Below are positions 25,601 to 36,509 of a stretch of 64,000 nucleotides of DNA, piece by piece. The DNA comes from Mycteria americana. Its lineage: Eukaryota; Chordata; Aves; Ciconiiformes; Ciconiidae. Numbering within the stretch: position 1 is the first letter of the stretch; each line of letters begins with the position of its first letter. The stretch is from positions 42,027,501 to 42,091,500 of the forward strand of contig NC_134368.1 in assembly GCF_035582795.1 (NCBI RefSeq). The letters run 5' to 3'. The notes beneath the pieces were generated by a model, which worked only from the letters and a program-made list of their open reading frames with translations, was not told the origin of the DNA and ran no database searches. The position numbers and the translations under genes were made by a program.

Positions 25601-27720
25601 CAACAGGGCCTCAGGGAGCTAAGGGAAACTGTAAACTACTTCCACGCATGGAAAAGAAAAAGAATCTACTTAAAGTTTTTAACAGATATGCTCAATTCTT
25701 ATTCCTTTATTGCTCTTTCAGGAAAGAGTATTCAATCACCTATTGCAAAATCATAGGTGATGATATCAAACACCAAGAAATACTTAAGCCATACTGCTTC
25801 TAAATTAAATTGGTATTCTCCAGGCACTTATTCAGAAACATGAACTTGGATTCAAATATTTTGAATACTGTTTAGCTGCATTAAAGAAGTGGCAATACAC
25901 TAGGAAGATCAGAACAAAAAGTACTTTTACCAGCGGGTGACCTCTGGAATAACAACTGCAGTGCTCTGTTTTATTTGGAAGGTTAAATCAATCCACACAT
26001 ACCTGGTTAGAGACTTATATATCTTGAAAAAAGAATCCTACCAGTGAGTAGTAAAGGGGAGGCAGAAGGCCGTATTGGCAGTAGACATGTTGACAGTGTT
26101 ATTCAAACTTCTCAATATCTTCCTGCATGCATAAATTTGACTCTTGTTTATAAATACCATTCGGATATAATCCACAACTCCTGTTAACTTAACCTGTTGA
26201 TTGTAAAATCTGTCCAAAAACATCAGAGAACAATTTGATCTGCCATAAATACTTCTTGATACCAAACACAGTCATGGCATTTACATCTGCATTTGAAAAC
26301 CCACATTTGTTTCATAATCTGATGGTAAGAATGACAAAGACACAAACAGCATAAGCTTGAACCATTTCCAATCACAATTGTCATTCACTGATAAAAGAAA
26401 AAAAAATCCCCCAAATCCAGTACACCTATTGGCCAATGCTCCTCTTTGCTTTTGCTATCTATCAGGCTGCAAGAAATGGTTAGATCATGGTAGACTGATT
26501 AAAAAAGTTTAGGAAAAAAAATATCAAAAATTCCTTTTGACATTTATCATAGCTCAGTTGTATAGGATCCTGAGAACAAGAACTTTTCATGCTTGTTGTT
26601 TCAAAAACAGTACATTTAGGTCTCAGCCTATCTTTTTTACAGCTGACGTGTATATTATTTTGTAACAAAGAAACCTGTCGGCTGTATTGGACTGTTTATT
26701 ACTTTGACAACTTGATTTTGACTTTTTCTCCATGATTTGCCAAGATTAGGTTTTATTTACAGGGTTTTATGTTCTAAGATGAGGTGAAAGTAAGAACAGC
26801 AAATATATCTTTTTCCCTGACATCTCCAATAATTTTACCTGGTCAAATGTTTGGATACATAGAGCTGCAGTAAAAACACATGATTAGTACACTCCCCTGT
26901 GGATTATGAACAGAAAGCATGTGTTGGGCTTACACACAGCCTGTGATTTACTCACAGTCACATATAAAGGTATTTGCTCTGTCTCTCCAGTGTCTTTAGT
27001 GCCCTTTTCTCATTAAAGAAGACAGATACCAACAGATAATGAAACGAGTCTGTTCTGCAAAATACAGATCTGGCTTTTGAAACAAACATACCGACCAAAG
27101 TACTCGAAGACAACTTTCAAAAATGTTCTTGCAAGAGGAAAATATGCTGTTTATTTGTGACTCTCGTTATACAAAATGTCACAGTGATGGATTTTGTAGT
27201 ATCAGATAAAAATATTAGCAGAAGTAGTTCTGTGATCTGTTTTCAGGATAATAGGTTTGATGTTCCATGCATGGCATAAAATGATAATTCACAGTATAAC
27301 CATTAGTATGAAGTGGATTTTAACAAAGGCTTAATAGAAACTCCAGATTCCATAACAATACACAGAGTAAATTCAGGCTTAACAACCGAAGTGACTACTT
27401 GATAACTATTCAATTCATCTCATTCTGTAGAAGTGTAAATGGCAGGTTTTTAGAGTGAATTTTGTTATTTTAAAGCTTATGTGCCAAAATGATCTTTTGC
27501 ATCAGAACCCTGTTCATCGTAAAGCTGCTCACTCTTACTTAGCACACAGCAAATGGAATAACGTAGTAATTTGAACAAACGCAGCTCTTCCTGAAATGCT
27601 CCTTTTAATGAGTGTCGTCAAATCTGTGGATTTACTTTGGTCTTACGAACTTTCCAGCTTGGCACACAGCTGAGAGGTTTTGGAGAAAAGCCTGTGTGTT
27701 GCAGGACAGGCTGTGAGTGC
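22621..27720. other. gene-free AT-rich sequence
   Basis: No gene is recognised. A short (CT)7 run lies at 23864-23877 and continues into TG/TA-rich sequence to about 23900. A GC-richer stretch at 22850-23160 shows several CpGs but no island. Open frames are all below 100 codons. Confidence 0.5.
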
Positions 27721-27735
27721 CTCAGTAGATGGCAC
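27721..27735 (+). promoter_or_regulatory. CTCF-like motif, forward
   Basis: CTCAGTAGATGGCACC fits the vertebrate CTCF core (CCASYAGRKGGCRS) at nearly every position; the second C of the consensus is T. It lies in a GC-richer patch (27650-27960). CTCF is the vertebrate insulator and loop-anchor protein. Occupancy cannot be inferred from a motif alone. Confidence 0.4.
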
Positions 27736-27956
27736 CCTTCTCTCTGACTCGGAGGGGAACCAGCACTCAGTCCTGCTGCTGGTGTTGCCCATTAGCTCCA
27801 GGCATGACAAAATAACCGGCAAACGACAAAAGCAAGGCTATTGTGACTTTTCAGCAAGGGGTTGTTCCTGTGGCTGGTGCCAAAGGCATGTCCCACACGT
27901 GATGTGCAAGCGCTGTGAGAAATCCTGACAAGGTCCACGAAGAGTCGATGGAGATG

Positions 27957-28020
27957 AGTGGGACTGCTCACAGTGCGGGAAGTTAATGACAAGGATAAGC
28001 CCTTGCTAGAGGCCCTTTTG
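27957..28020. repeat. possible palindromic-repeat relic, 'GGGACTACTCAC' type
   Basis: GTGGGACTGCTCACAGTGC followed by GGAAGTTAATGACAAGG resembles one half of a sauropsid palindromic repeat whose half reads roughly 'ATGGGACTACTCACATGCTTAAAGTTAAGCACGTGC'. A similar half copy is at 29159-29205. Confidence 0.4.
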
Positions 28021-28137
28021 GGGCAGAAAGTTATCTAATTATGGCTATAAAGCATGCAGCACATAGCTTAATATAACATATATACTGTGACCAGGATATA
28101 GGCCTTATTCAGTTATACTGGATAACTGAATCTACTT

Positions 28138-28315
28138 TTTATGTCCACCAAATTTTTAGTGGGCTAGTTTTGGGAGATTTTTTTTCCCCCAAAAGTGAGT
28201 TAGTCTTACTTATTTGCTTCAAAATATTAATGCTAATTTTCTTTGCCAGTTAATTTAGGGGTAGAAAGTATAACCTGGGCTCAGTCCCCCTTGTTTGATA
28301 ATTTAATACCGATAT
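28138..28315 (+). repeat. left copy of a ~177-bp inverted repeat
   Basis: The reverse complement of 32859-33034 aligns over this whole stretch with about 11 substitutions and one single-base gap (~93% identity), and every substitution is a transition. Similarity stops sharply at both ends (TTTATGTCC outer end, CCGATAT inner end). Inside the unit are two small foldbacks: CCACCAAATTTTTAGTGG (28145-28162), and TTTTGGGAG pairing with CCCCCAAAA (28168-28194). I do not recognise the family. It may be two insertions of one repeat in opposite orientation, the termini of a ~4.9-kb element, or an inverted local duplication. It carries no open frame of note. Confidence 0.9.
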
Positions 28316-28316
28316 G

Positions 28317-28343
28317 TTTAAAGACTACTTTTTAAAGACTACT
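28317..28343 (+). repeat. two tandem copies of TTTAAAGACTACT
   Basis: The 13-mer TTTAAAGACTACT occurs at 28317-28329 and again at 28331-28343, one base apart. It begins just inside the inner edge of the left inverted-repeat arm, so it could mark the junction. It is equally compatible with a small slippage duplication. Confidence 0.85.
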
Positions 28344-28779
28344 CAGTACTGCAAATTGAAGAAGATGGTAATACATCAGCTTGTTTGCCACCTCCGACTA
28401 AATTACTAAGACAGGGTTTACTAATGACCAAAGGAAGTCTTCTACTAATCACTGGATTACTGAGGATTTGAAATTAGAGTCTCTTTAAGCAAAGATATTT
28501 TTAGAAATAAAATAGATGTGCAATTTATTATCATTTGTTTCTGCTGGTTTTATTGAGCTCTACATGTACCAGTCACAGGTTTTTTTATCTGAGACGCTAT
28601 ACAGCTAATGCCTTCCTGACGGAGGTATATAAAATAATCAATAGTTTGTGATCATCTGGTTTTAGTAATAAGTGCCATGACAGGTTATATGTAAGGTGAG
28701 CACATTTTCAAAATAAAAAAGGGGCACTTTTGTGGCAGTATTTTCTACAGTCATGAAATACTCGAGTGCTCTGTATTCT

Positions 28780-28846
28780 GGCTTCTTTCTTTGATCTGCT
28801 CTGCCTGGGTCAGAAAAGCTTCACCTGGAGCAGATCAAAGAAAGCC
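28780..28846. repeat. hairpin: 19-bp arms, 3-nt bulge, ~26-nt loop
   Basis: The left arm GGCTTCTTTCTTTGATCTGC plus TC (28780-28801) pairs with the right arm GAGCAGATCAAAGAAAGCC (28828-28846). All 19 bases of the right arm are paired; the left arm has three extra bases (TTC) as a bulge. The loop is about 26 nt. The size resembles a short microRNA-precursor-like hairpin, but no known microRNA is recognised and the stem is shorter than usual, so I list it as structure only. Confidence 0.8.
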
Positions 28847-29158
28847 TGAGCAATGCCTCTTCCTCCTGAGCCTCTCTCTCCCTCACTTCCCTCTGCTCTA
28901 TGGTGCTGGAAATCACAAAAAGAAGGGAAATTAAGGGATCCCTCCCCCACAGGCCACATCTCCTCCAAGCTCAAGCGCAGAATTTTATGTCTTGATCAGA
29001 CAGGACCATCAGGCCACAGGCTCACTCATGTTGCAGGGCTGTCACTCAGCAGGTTATGATGGGCTTTGGACAGGGAGTGCCAAGGAACACGCACGCTCCC
29101 TGCGCTCCCTGCATCATTAGCAACGCCGTGACGAACTTCAGCGAAGCAATTGAGTTAG
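28847..29158. other. gene-free GC-richer stretch
   Basis: This roughly 300-base patch is GC-richer than its surroundings and pyrimidine-rich at its start (CCTCTTCCTCCTGAGCC). It contains one 68-codon open frame with no recognisable domain. I see no CpG island or promoter-like arrangement. Confidence 0.45.
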
Positions 29159-29205
29159 GTGGGACCACTCACACGCATGAAATTAGCCACAGGAAGTGAT
29201 CAGTG
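29159..29205. repeat. possible palindromic-repeat relic, 'GGGACTACTCAC' type
   Basis: GTGGGACCACTCACACGC, then ATGAAATTAGCCACAGG, matches the same half-element as 27957-28020. The two are about 1.2 kb apart in the same orientation, one on each side of the left inverted-repeat arm. Confidence 0.4.
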
Positions 29206-30349
29206 TGAAACAGGAATATAGCAAATATGTAACGTCTGTGCAAAGATACAGCTGATAGGAACACAGGACAAAATGAAGGGATGGAGACAGGGGATTGCCC
29301 ACATTAAAAAAAAAAAAATTATGTGAATGAAAATGTGAAACTTGAAATTTTAAGCAATTTGAAAGAGCTCAAATATCAGAACATCTTAAAAACCCAGCAC
29401 TGCATCTATGAAATAGGCCATGATATTTGTTTATTTTAGGAAAAAGAAAAAAAAAGAAAAATGTAATTAATAAAATACTATTAATTTTTCCGATGAAATA
29501 ATGAAACCGCCTAAGTGATCATAAAGATTTTCTGGTAGAAATGTTCTAGCAGAAATCAAATTAAATATGTTTTGGAAAGGAGAGGGGAATACAAAAATCT
29601 TCAGGCAAAAGAAATTGTATTTTCATGATTATTACAAGTAAAATGGCTAGAAGACAATAGATTTGCTAAAAAATATCCTTTCTAGAAATAAGTTAAATAA
29701 TGTGTTAAAATATGATAAAAACAACCATGCTGACATATTTCTATATTTGTTATTTTAACTGCCAAATAAAATATAAGTTTATTCAAATGAAAAAAAAGGC
29801 AATACTATCAAGGTGCTTCTGATCTGTGAAAACCATAGAAAATTTTGTAAAATTACTTCAAAATGGCTTTCCTCCAGTCAGTTATCTGATAGCTTGACTG
29901 CTGGTGATAGATACCAGGTATGTCTTGCTGACATTTCCCCGGCTTCAAGGGAGCATCCGTGTGATACGGCAACACGGGGCAGATGTGACTGCTGGGCCAG
30001 CAGTGAAGAAGTTAACCGCAAGAGACGGGAACTGTCGGCAGGAATGGGAACTGTCAAAAGGTTTGCCACAACTTTAGAGAGGAGAATGCAAAGAAATGGA
30101 CCTTGCTTTAGCTCAGCTAGTGGTGAAGGCAGGCTTTCTTTATACTGGCAATTGGTTGCATTTCTGGGCATCATTTGCAAAGCAACCTCCAATAGTAATG
30201 TACAAAGAATTTATAAGCAATGCTTCATACGTATAAATCATATGAAACAGTGATTTAAAGTTTCTTTGTCTTTCTTGTACATGAAATTTTAAACTTCAGA
30301 ATACATATACATTTTAGGAATCCTTCCAGTGTTATGCATTGAAGTCTCT
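29206..30349. other. gene-free sequence with the longest open frame
   Basis: An AT-rich segment (29300-29810, with a 12-A run near 29310) is followed by a mixed-composition patch (29880-30250). The patch holds the window's longest open frame, 146 codons on + (29813-30253), overlapped by a 104-codon frame on -. Neither shows a domain, signal peptide or repeat I recognise. Overlap of both strands in a GC-richer patch is what chance gives when stop codons are scarce. Confidence 0.5.
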
Positions 30350-30452
30350 GGACCAAACTTTGCTCCTGTTTGTACTGGTGTAAATACAGGGAAGCTCCAT
30401 TGTAGCCAAAACCACAATTTGGTACATCTGACCTCAGGAGCCATTTGGTCTA
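30350..30452. repeat. palindromic-repeat relic, 'ACTGGTGTAAAT' type
   Basis: Blocks TTGCTCCTGTTTGTACTGG, GTGTAAATACAGGGAAGCTC, CATTGTAGCC and a degraded return half (GGTACATCTGACCTCAGGAG) match a very common sauropsid palindromic element whose halves read about 'ACTGGTGTAAAT..GAGTAACTCCATTGAAG' and its complement. Both halves are present, so this is a nearly full-length but old copy. Confidence 0.6.
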
Positions 30453-31794
30453 AACAGATATGGTAAGATTAAGCCTCATTAAGCTTGTAGCTTTGAAACG
30501 GCTCTCAGGAATACACAAATTGCAAGTAGAGGAGAGAAATTGCGTGCTCAGTAGTGATATAAAAGCCGTTCCCAGATGTTTCCTTTTTAAAAATAACGTG
30601 GACATCTCTGGCCCGGGAGGCTTAGACTCATTTAGAAGTCAGTGGACCAGGCAGGTGGTACTTGGGCTGCTATTGTTAATTTCTGCAAAGCTGATAGTTC
30701 AGCCTCCCTTTTTCCTGAACAGCTTTATTCTGGTCCCAACACCCCCTTGTCTGCAAGGGATGGAGGAGATAGAGCTGTTTCCACACATGATCTGAAATAT
30801 GTTTAAAAGCAAACTCTGTACTGAAGTTTATCTAAAAGATGAGCTAGGTGAAATACTTGAAAATACTGGGAACTGTATCTACATAAGGGAACTTGGGCTC
30901 ACTTCTACTGTAGAAATCCCTAGGACTCACTAGTTCAATAGTAACTTTTTTCTCTAAGCCAAGAGTTGTTCCTTTTCTCTAGGAGTCATTTCAAAGGACA
31001 TAAACTGCAATATTCCTTAGAACAAATTTAATAAACAATATTGTAATATCTATGGAAAATGTACCAGTGACATGAAATTTCATTTCCGTGTAAGAAATAA
31101 TATTTATACCAAGGTATGAATGGATTATTTTCACTCTGAGTAAAATCCTAGTACGACAGAGACAGAGAGAGAAAGGATGTTCTATAACGATCACTCAAAA
31201 ACATTTCCACAGCAATAATTTTGTTACAAACCTCTTTTTCACTTATTTCCTATCCTGAAATGCAAAGTTTACTGCTCCACTTACTTCTTACAGTTAAAGA
31301 ATGATTTCAGCTGTTCTAATGATACCATTTAAAGGCCCCAGGAAGATCTGGCTTACCACCAGTATTAATATCCTTTACCTAAGTATGATAGAGAGATAGC
31401 AGATGTCCGAACACTCTTAAATGGGATATGCAAACCTAATAGTAGGGAATATTCCTTACCTATATGTATTCGATTCAAATTTATATACACACAATTGGAA
31501 ATTGTGAGATAACTCGTGATTTTGTTGTTACCTCAGGACTGTAAAACTCCACAAATTTCTGTTACAGAGACACTGTGCTTGTTGCACCAAGCAGTCAGCA
31601 CATAAAATACTCGAGGATTACAGAGAATAGGGATGCGATCCAGAACACCTCCCTGCCAGGGAAGACTGTCTCATCCTGGTCCATAGTTATGCTCCTTCTT
31701 GCTCTATTTGATTTCATCAGTTTTGCAATTCTAGGTCTCTGGTGGCCCAAGCTTGCCTGAAAATTATCAGGCTGCTCTCCAGGTAGAAGGAAGA
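30453..31794. other. gene-free AT-rich sequence
   Basis: No gene is recognised; the longest open frame is 111 codons on + (30460-30795), without a recognisable domain. No clear repeat is seen. Confidence 0.5.
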
Positions 31795-31880
31795 TGGGGG
31801 CTTGAACCTTCTCAGGCTTGGGATGGACGGCAATCCAGCTCTGCCTCTCGGCAAGTGCTCTAACCACTCAGCTCTGAAGC
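31795..31880 (-). repeat. tRNA-derived SINE relic, antisense
   Basis: Read on the minus strand it gives GAGCTGAGTGGTTAGAGCAC, a tRNA-like box A region, followed by GGCAGAGCTGGATTG and then AAGGTTCAAGCCCCC, a box B-like GGTTCAAG. That order (box A about 40-60 bases before box B) is the RNA polymerase III promoter of tRNA-derived SINEs such as MIR and related amniote elements. The tail is not clear and the exact family is uncertain. Confidence 0.6.
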
Positions 31881-32858
31881 TAACAGAAGGGTTTGGGTAC
31901 TTTCTTTGACCCTTGCTTAGGTGGTTCAGTTTTCTAAACTTAAATGATTGGCAAGTAAAGACATGAAATAACTTCTTCCAGAAGCAGAAATGCAAGCCAC
32001 TTCTTGGGCATTTCCCATTGCCTGGCTGCAGCACTGGTTTAGCTGCACGCTCTGAGCAGTTATGGCTGTATCAAAATCCTTTCATGAATTTGGAATAATG
32101 AACCTACTTCTCACACCTTTCAAGCAGCTCACAAATTTTATATACAGCACGGCGACACTGTTCCCTCAGAAGTGTAATCATGAGCTCTTTCCTTGATATA
32201 TATCAGCTAAAGCTCCAGGGGACATTTGTGTCACTTTAAGGACTCATGGGGACCTGAGAACATGCTCATGAAGTCCGCGTTTGTTTTCTGAGAAGAAAAC
32301 CTCAAAGATGATTTTTGCAGTTCCTCCTGGCTGGTGACTGGCATGTCACCAGGCAATTAAAGTCTTGCTGTGTTATTTTCACATGTTAAAGTAATCGGTA
32401 TAGTTCAATGGTACCGCAACAATTCAGACACTTAGATCCCAGTATTCAGAGTCTGAGAAGCCTTAGCTTGTACTCTTTCACTTTGGACTTCAGGTTTTGT
32501 CCGCTGACTGACGGAAAGAGGCAAGCGGGGGCTTGCATCATGTCCAGTCTTAACTACTCACGAGCGCAGAGACTACCTTTGATTCCTGATGTGGGTCTAC
32601 TGCTGCCATTGTGTATTATACAATAAACTGTTTACATAGCAGCCTTTTGTTACAGGTTTTAAATCTTCTCAGGCTGCCAGTGTGAGGCGGAGGCTGCCAG
32701 CTGGCAGACAGAGAGGTGCTTGTGCTCCAACTGTTGGAGGTAATTAACAGCCTGAACTGTCAGAAGGTGACAGCCGGCAGAAAGTTCCTGCCCTGGGGTC
32801 ACAGCTGGATTCCGGCAACTTGCTCCTTGATTTACCAGTAAAACTAATAATGTAAGTA
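31881..32858. other. gene-free interior of the inverted-repeat pair
   Basis: No gene is recognised. A GC-richer stretch at 32660-32820 contains a partial repetition of GGCTGCCAG (32672 and 32691). A 90-codon minus-strand frame (32659-32931) runs from inside the right inverted-repeat arm into this stretch but has no recognisable domain. Confidence 0.5.
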
Positions 32859-33034
32859 ATATCGGTATTAAATTATCAAACAAGGGGGACTGAGCCCAAG
32901 TTACATTTTCTACCCCCAAATTAACTGGCAAAGAAAATTAGCGCTGATATTTTGAAGCAAATAAGTAAGACTAACTCACTTTGGGGGGAAAAAAATCCCC
33001 CAAAACCAGTCCACTAAAAATTTGGTGGACATAA
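32859..33034 (-). repeat. right copy of the ~177-bp inverted repeat
   Basis: This is the reverse complement of 28138-28315 at ~93% identity. The better-preserved internal foldback here is TTTGGGGG (32980-32987) pairing with CCCCCAAA. The ends coincide with those of the left copy: CGGTATTAAATTATC on the inner side and GGTGGACATAAA on the outer side. Flanks ('CTACTT' on the left, 'TATTAGG' on the right) do not show a convincing target-site duplication. Together the arms could fold a transcript into a ~177-bp RNA duplex with a 4.5-kb loop. Confidence 0.9.
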
Positions 33035-35244
33035 ATATTAGGATGGTTGCAGACCATAATACTGTTGGGTCGACACTTTCCTGAAATTGTAGAAAATTAA
33101 ACTAATATCTAGTATTAGTAATCTGGGCAATGATTATCAGCCACAAACTTTTAATTTAAGCGCTATACTCAAAATGTCACATTAGATTTACATTTGCTGC
33201 AAATAACTGGCTATGAATGGAAATGTAGAAATTGTTAATTTTGCTGAAATAATTACTTATTTCTTTTAAAAAATATTACTAATCCATCAGAGCATTGAAG
33301 CATGTGCTTCGCTTCAATTTTAACCAAGAGCATAAATACAGTGGAATCAGCAAGTCATAAGTGCTCCTTTTTTTAACTGGAAGCCAAAATATTAATTCTT
33401 GGCACTTTTGGTCCATGGCAGTAAAAACACTACATATTTGGTCAGTTGAATGTTAGGACACAATTGACATGAGTATTTGTGGATCTTTGTCCTTTGAAAT
33501 TATAGTATCTGATGACAATGACACTGCCAATGCAGTTAATGCTGCTTATGATTCGAGATATTCTTCCCATTGGAGTTTCATTTCATAATGTTATATATAT
33601 GCTTTTGTAACTTCGAGGTTCTTCAGGATGGACGGAAGAACTTCCTCTTTGGGCTGGATGTGGAAGGCAACAGATCTGCTGTTCACTCACAGCTCCTCCT
33701 TCTCTGTTCCCCAGTGCTCTGCTCTACACGTGTCTGTCCAAGAAATCCTGACTTTATCAGACCCACAGGAGTCTTAAGCAGAAGCGATTAGAGAGGTTTA
33801 CAGTTTTTGCTCTACATAACCTCTGACATTCTTTTAAAAGTGACAAATGTCACAGGAATGTCTCATAGAAGTTATAATTTGATAATGTGCATTCCTAAAT
33901 TTCTTTATTTAATGAGCTCTTACCCAATGTGCCAGGGTTTTCAGTTTTGCGGAACAAAGATGGTAGAGCACAAGAACCCCAATGCCACAGACCATTGCAT
34001 TATGAAGAAACCAGAACAAAGTCGTTAAAAAATACTATAGAACTAATATAAATTCAAAAAGAGGGGTTTTGGCAATGATTTTATTGACAACAATGCTTAT
34101 TGGCCAAGAAGCTATTCTTTTTGCAGAAAACATTTCCTTACGTTTTGATCAGCCTGATATGGTGAAAGGACATTTTATATCAGTGTGTCTTTTATCTTTA
34201 TGATATCCTACAGCTATCTTCATCTACTGTAAGGTGGTGTAAATTGGCTTCTGGGAAGCTATAATCATTGATGTTAGCTGAACATCTGGCTACAACGTTA
34301 ATTTGTAAAGAACTGTCAGTCACAGGAAATAAAAATTCTTCAGCTGTATATTGGCTCTTACAGTGGTTTATTCTGTGATCCCAGGAAGCTTTAAGATATT
34401 TTCCTATATCCTTGAATGATAACCAGCAAAGCAGCACAGTGATGTTTTCCTACAGTACCTTTGCGTGCACATATTTGACAACTAAGTTCTAGTCGTCCCC
34501 AAACTTTTTACCCAAACTTTGATGTGTGAATAACAATGAATTAGGCTCTTCCCGTTTATGAAGTGCTTTGATATGCAAGAGAAATAAGTAATACTAATAA
34601 GTAAAATTTCCAAAATCATAAGCAGTCTAAGTAGTAACGGTAAATCAGAAACAAGTCGAAATTTCAGAAGTGACCAGAAATGCTAGCAGACAGTGCACAT
34701 CAGAATAGACAAAAAGAGAAGCTGAAGCACTGCTTTAGCTTGTTGTTATATGGCTGTGTCTAAACTGCGAGTCTGTCGTGCTCTGGAGTCCTGCCTCCTT
34801 CACCATACAGATTGGAAGGCACGACAGCTCCCTCTTTGCTGGTTTGGGTTTCCTGGTGCACGCTCAGGTCGTGTTCCAGTCTGAGGTCAGGCCACTGCCC
34901 ATGCTCGCATCTCAGCCCAGGGACGGGGATGGGCACCCAACCCCAGCGTTCAAGGTATCTATAGAAAGCTCCTGAACGTGTGCTGGAATCTAACCAAACA
35001 CATATGCTCCATGGATAGCTACCCATCCTGAACGCACGAGTTTCCTGAGAAGGACTCCACACTTCTCTCAACTTTCAGGAGGATGGGGAACAGGGAAGGA
35101 TTTTGAGACATTTCCGTACACTGCCCGTTTTCAGAAATCCCATGTTGGTATGGATCAGCCCTGAATTCTTAGGGCCATTGAAAGATCACTCCTGGAAGTT
35201 TTACTAGCATTTATAACCATGTCATGTTTCAATACAATTTTTAA
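33035..35244. other. gene-free sequence
   Basis: No gene is recognised. A GC-richer patch at 34760-35090 holds overlapping frames of 103 codons (-) and 65 codons (+) without recognisable domains. A 23-base near-palindrome AAGCTGAAGCA..TGCTTTAGCTT lies near 34721-34743. Confidence 0.5.
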
Positions 35245-35320
35245 AGACCTGATTCCACACCCCTTTATCTTAAAGGGAGGTTTCCCATTGATAGCAATGG
35301 GAACAAGATCAAACTCTAAG
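35245..35320. repeat. palindromic-repeat relic, 'CATTGA..CAATGGG' type
   Basis: GACCTGATTCCACACCCC, then GGGAGGTTTCCCATTGATAG, then CAATGGGAACAAGATCAAAC follows the layout of the sauropsid palindrome 'GACCTGATCCTGCACCC..CATTGACTTCAATGGG..AGGATCAGGCCC'. The two ends (GACCTGATtC / AaGATCAaaC) are inverted relative to each other. Confidence 0.6.
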
Positions 35321-35533
35321 GGAATGTTAACCAGCCAAAGAAAAATTCAGACTGGGTGATGTTAGCTTATAAATAAGTTCTCAGCCTATGTGTTCATCCA
35401 TTCTACAAAACTTTGAGAAAAACTATTGAGTAACTTTCATTTCCAACTTTGTAACCCAGCCTGTGCAGTATACTTCAAGGAGAAGAATAATTATGAAAAA
35501 AATGGCAGAAAAGTAAGGATTTGAAAATTAAAT

Positions 35534-35553
35534 TAAAAATAAATAAATAAATT
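35534..35553. repeat. short (TAAA)n microsatellite
   Basis: A run of TAAA/AAAT units (AATAAATAAATAAATT) in an A-rich context, too short to be notable. Confidence 0.6.
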
Positions 35554-36509
35554 ACAGAGAACAATACTTAGAAAGTCTGAATTGACAGTAAGTTCCCTTC
35601 AGCTGGAGAAAGAAACTTCACCTTGCGAGTGCAGCCTTCGGTCCACACAGCATCCTTTACAGAGAAACACACAGTAACCCGCTAATAGTAATAGGAGAGA
35701 TGCTCACAGTCCAAGAAGCCAATAAATAAATGTAAGAGGTCCTTTTTAGTTCATTCGAACAAAAAAGGGCTAAAAAGCTGAAAACAGAAAACAGTTAAAG
35801 TTTGGTAATAAAAACTACTTCAAATAGATCAGTAACACCTAATCTCTGAAGTTTTCCACCATCTTCCATCCATCCATAGACTCCCCTTATTTAAGTTCAA
35901 ACTTTACTTTCTAAGTTGTCCTAGTCCAAATTTTTTTTTGCAAAAATATTCTGTGTGACATATTCTTTAGCTGAAGTATTCTTCCTTTCCTATTTCCTGA
36001 AAATAATATTAGCAATTCATATTGCTGCTAGTTTTCACATTTATATTCTTCCCCTTCCATCACTGCTTTTCCCTCCATTCTGGTGCACCTTTTGGTAGAG
36101 CAATGTCACACAACTCTATAGGCAGCAGATGTCACATGATATAAATTAAGCCCATAGAATGTTAGCTCCTTGATATTACCTGCATCCTATATCTGCTGCT
36201 ATTGTATGCTGCAGTCGTGACTCCTCCTTTTCAGCGCTGCCTTGGGGCTCGGACAGCTGACTCCAGAACTTGCACTCACAAATGAGTGTTGCCCAGGGGT
36301 TCTGAGAAGGTGGCTCTTCTCCTACCAGCTAAATTTTGTAAGCAATGAATTAGCCTGGTAGTTAACAGGGCTGAAAACCAAATAGTACTGTTAGCAGCGC
36401 TAGATAATGTCAAGATGGATAAAATGTTTAATACTGTTTTGATTCATGGTTCACAAAAAGTAGTTAGCTGAGATTACGAGTTCTGTGATTAGCATTGACA
36501 ACAACAACA
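35554..36509. other. gene-free AT-rich sequence
   Basis: No gene or repeat is recognised. This stretch leads into the CR1 relic. Confidence 0.5.

Noticed and set aside
29813..30253. Longest open frame, 146 codons, plus strand
   Set aside because: No recognisable domain or splice context, overlapped by a 104-codon frame on the other strand, and located in a GC-richer patch where stops are rare. Treated as chance.
32659..32931. Minus-strand frame starting within the right inverted-repeat arm
   Set aside because: The left arm has no matching frame continuing out of it and no protein family is recognised.
34760..35071. 103-codon minus-strand frame with repeated W and P residues
   Set aside because: No recognisable family, and the local GC rise alone would allow it.
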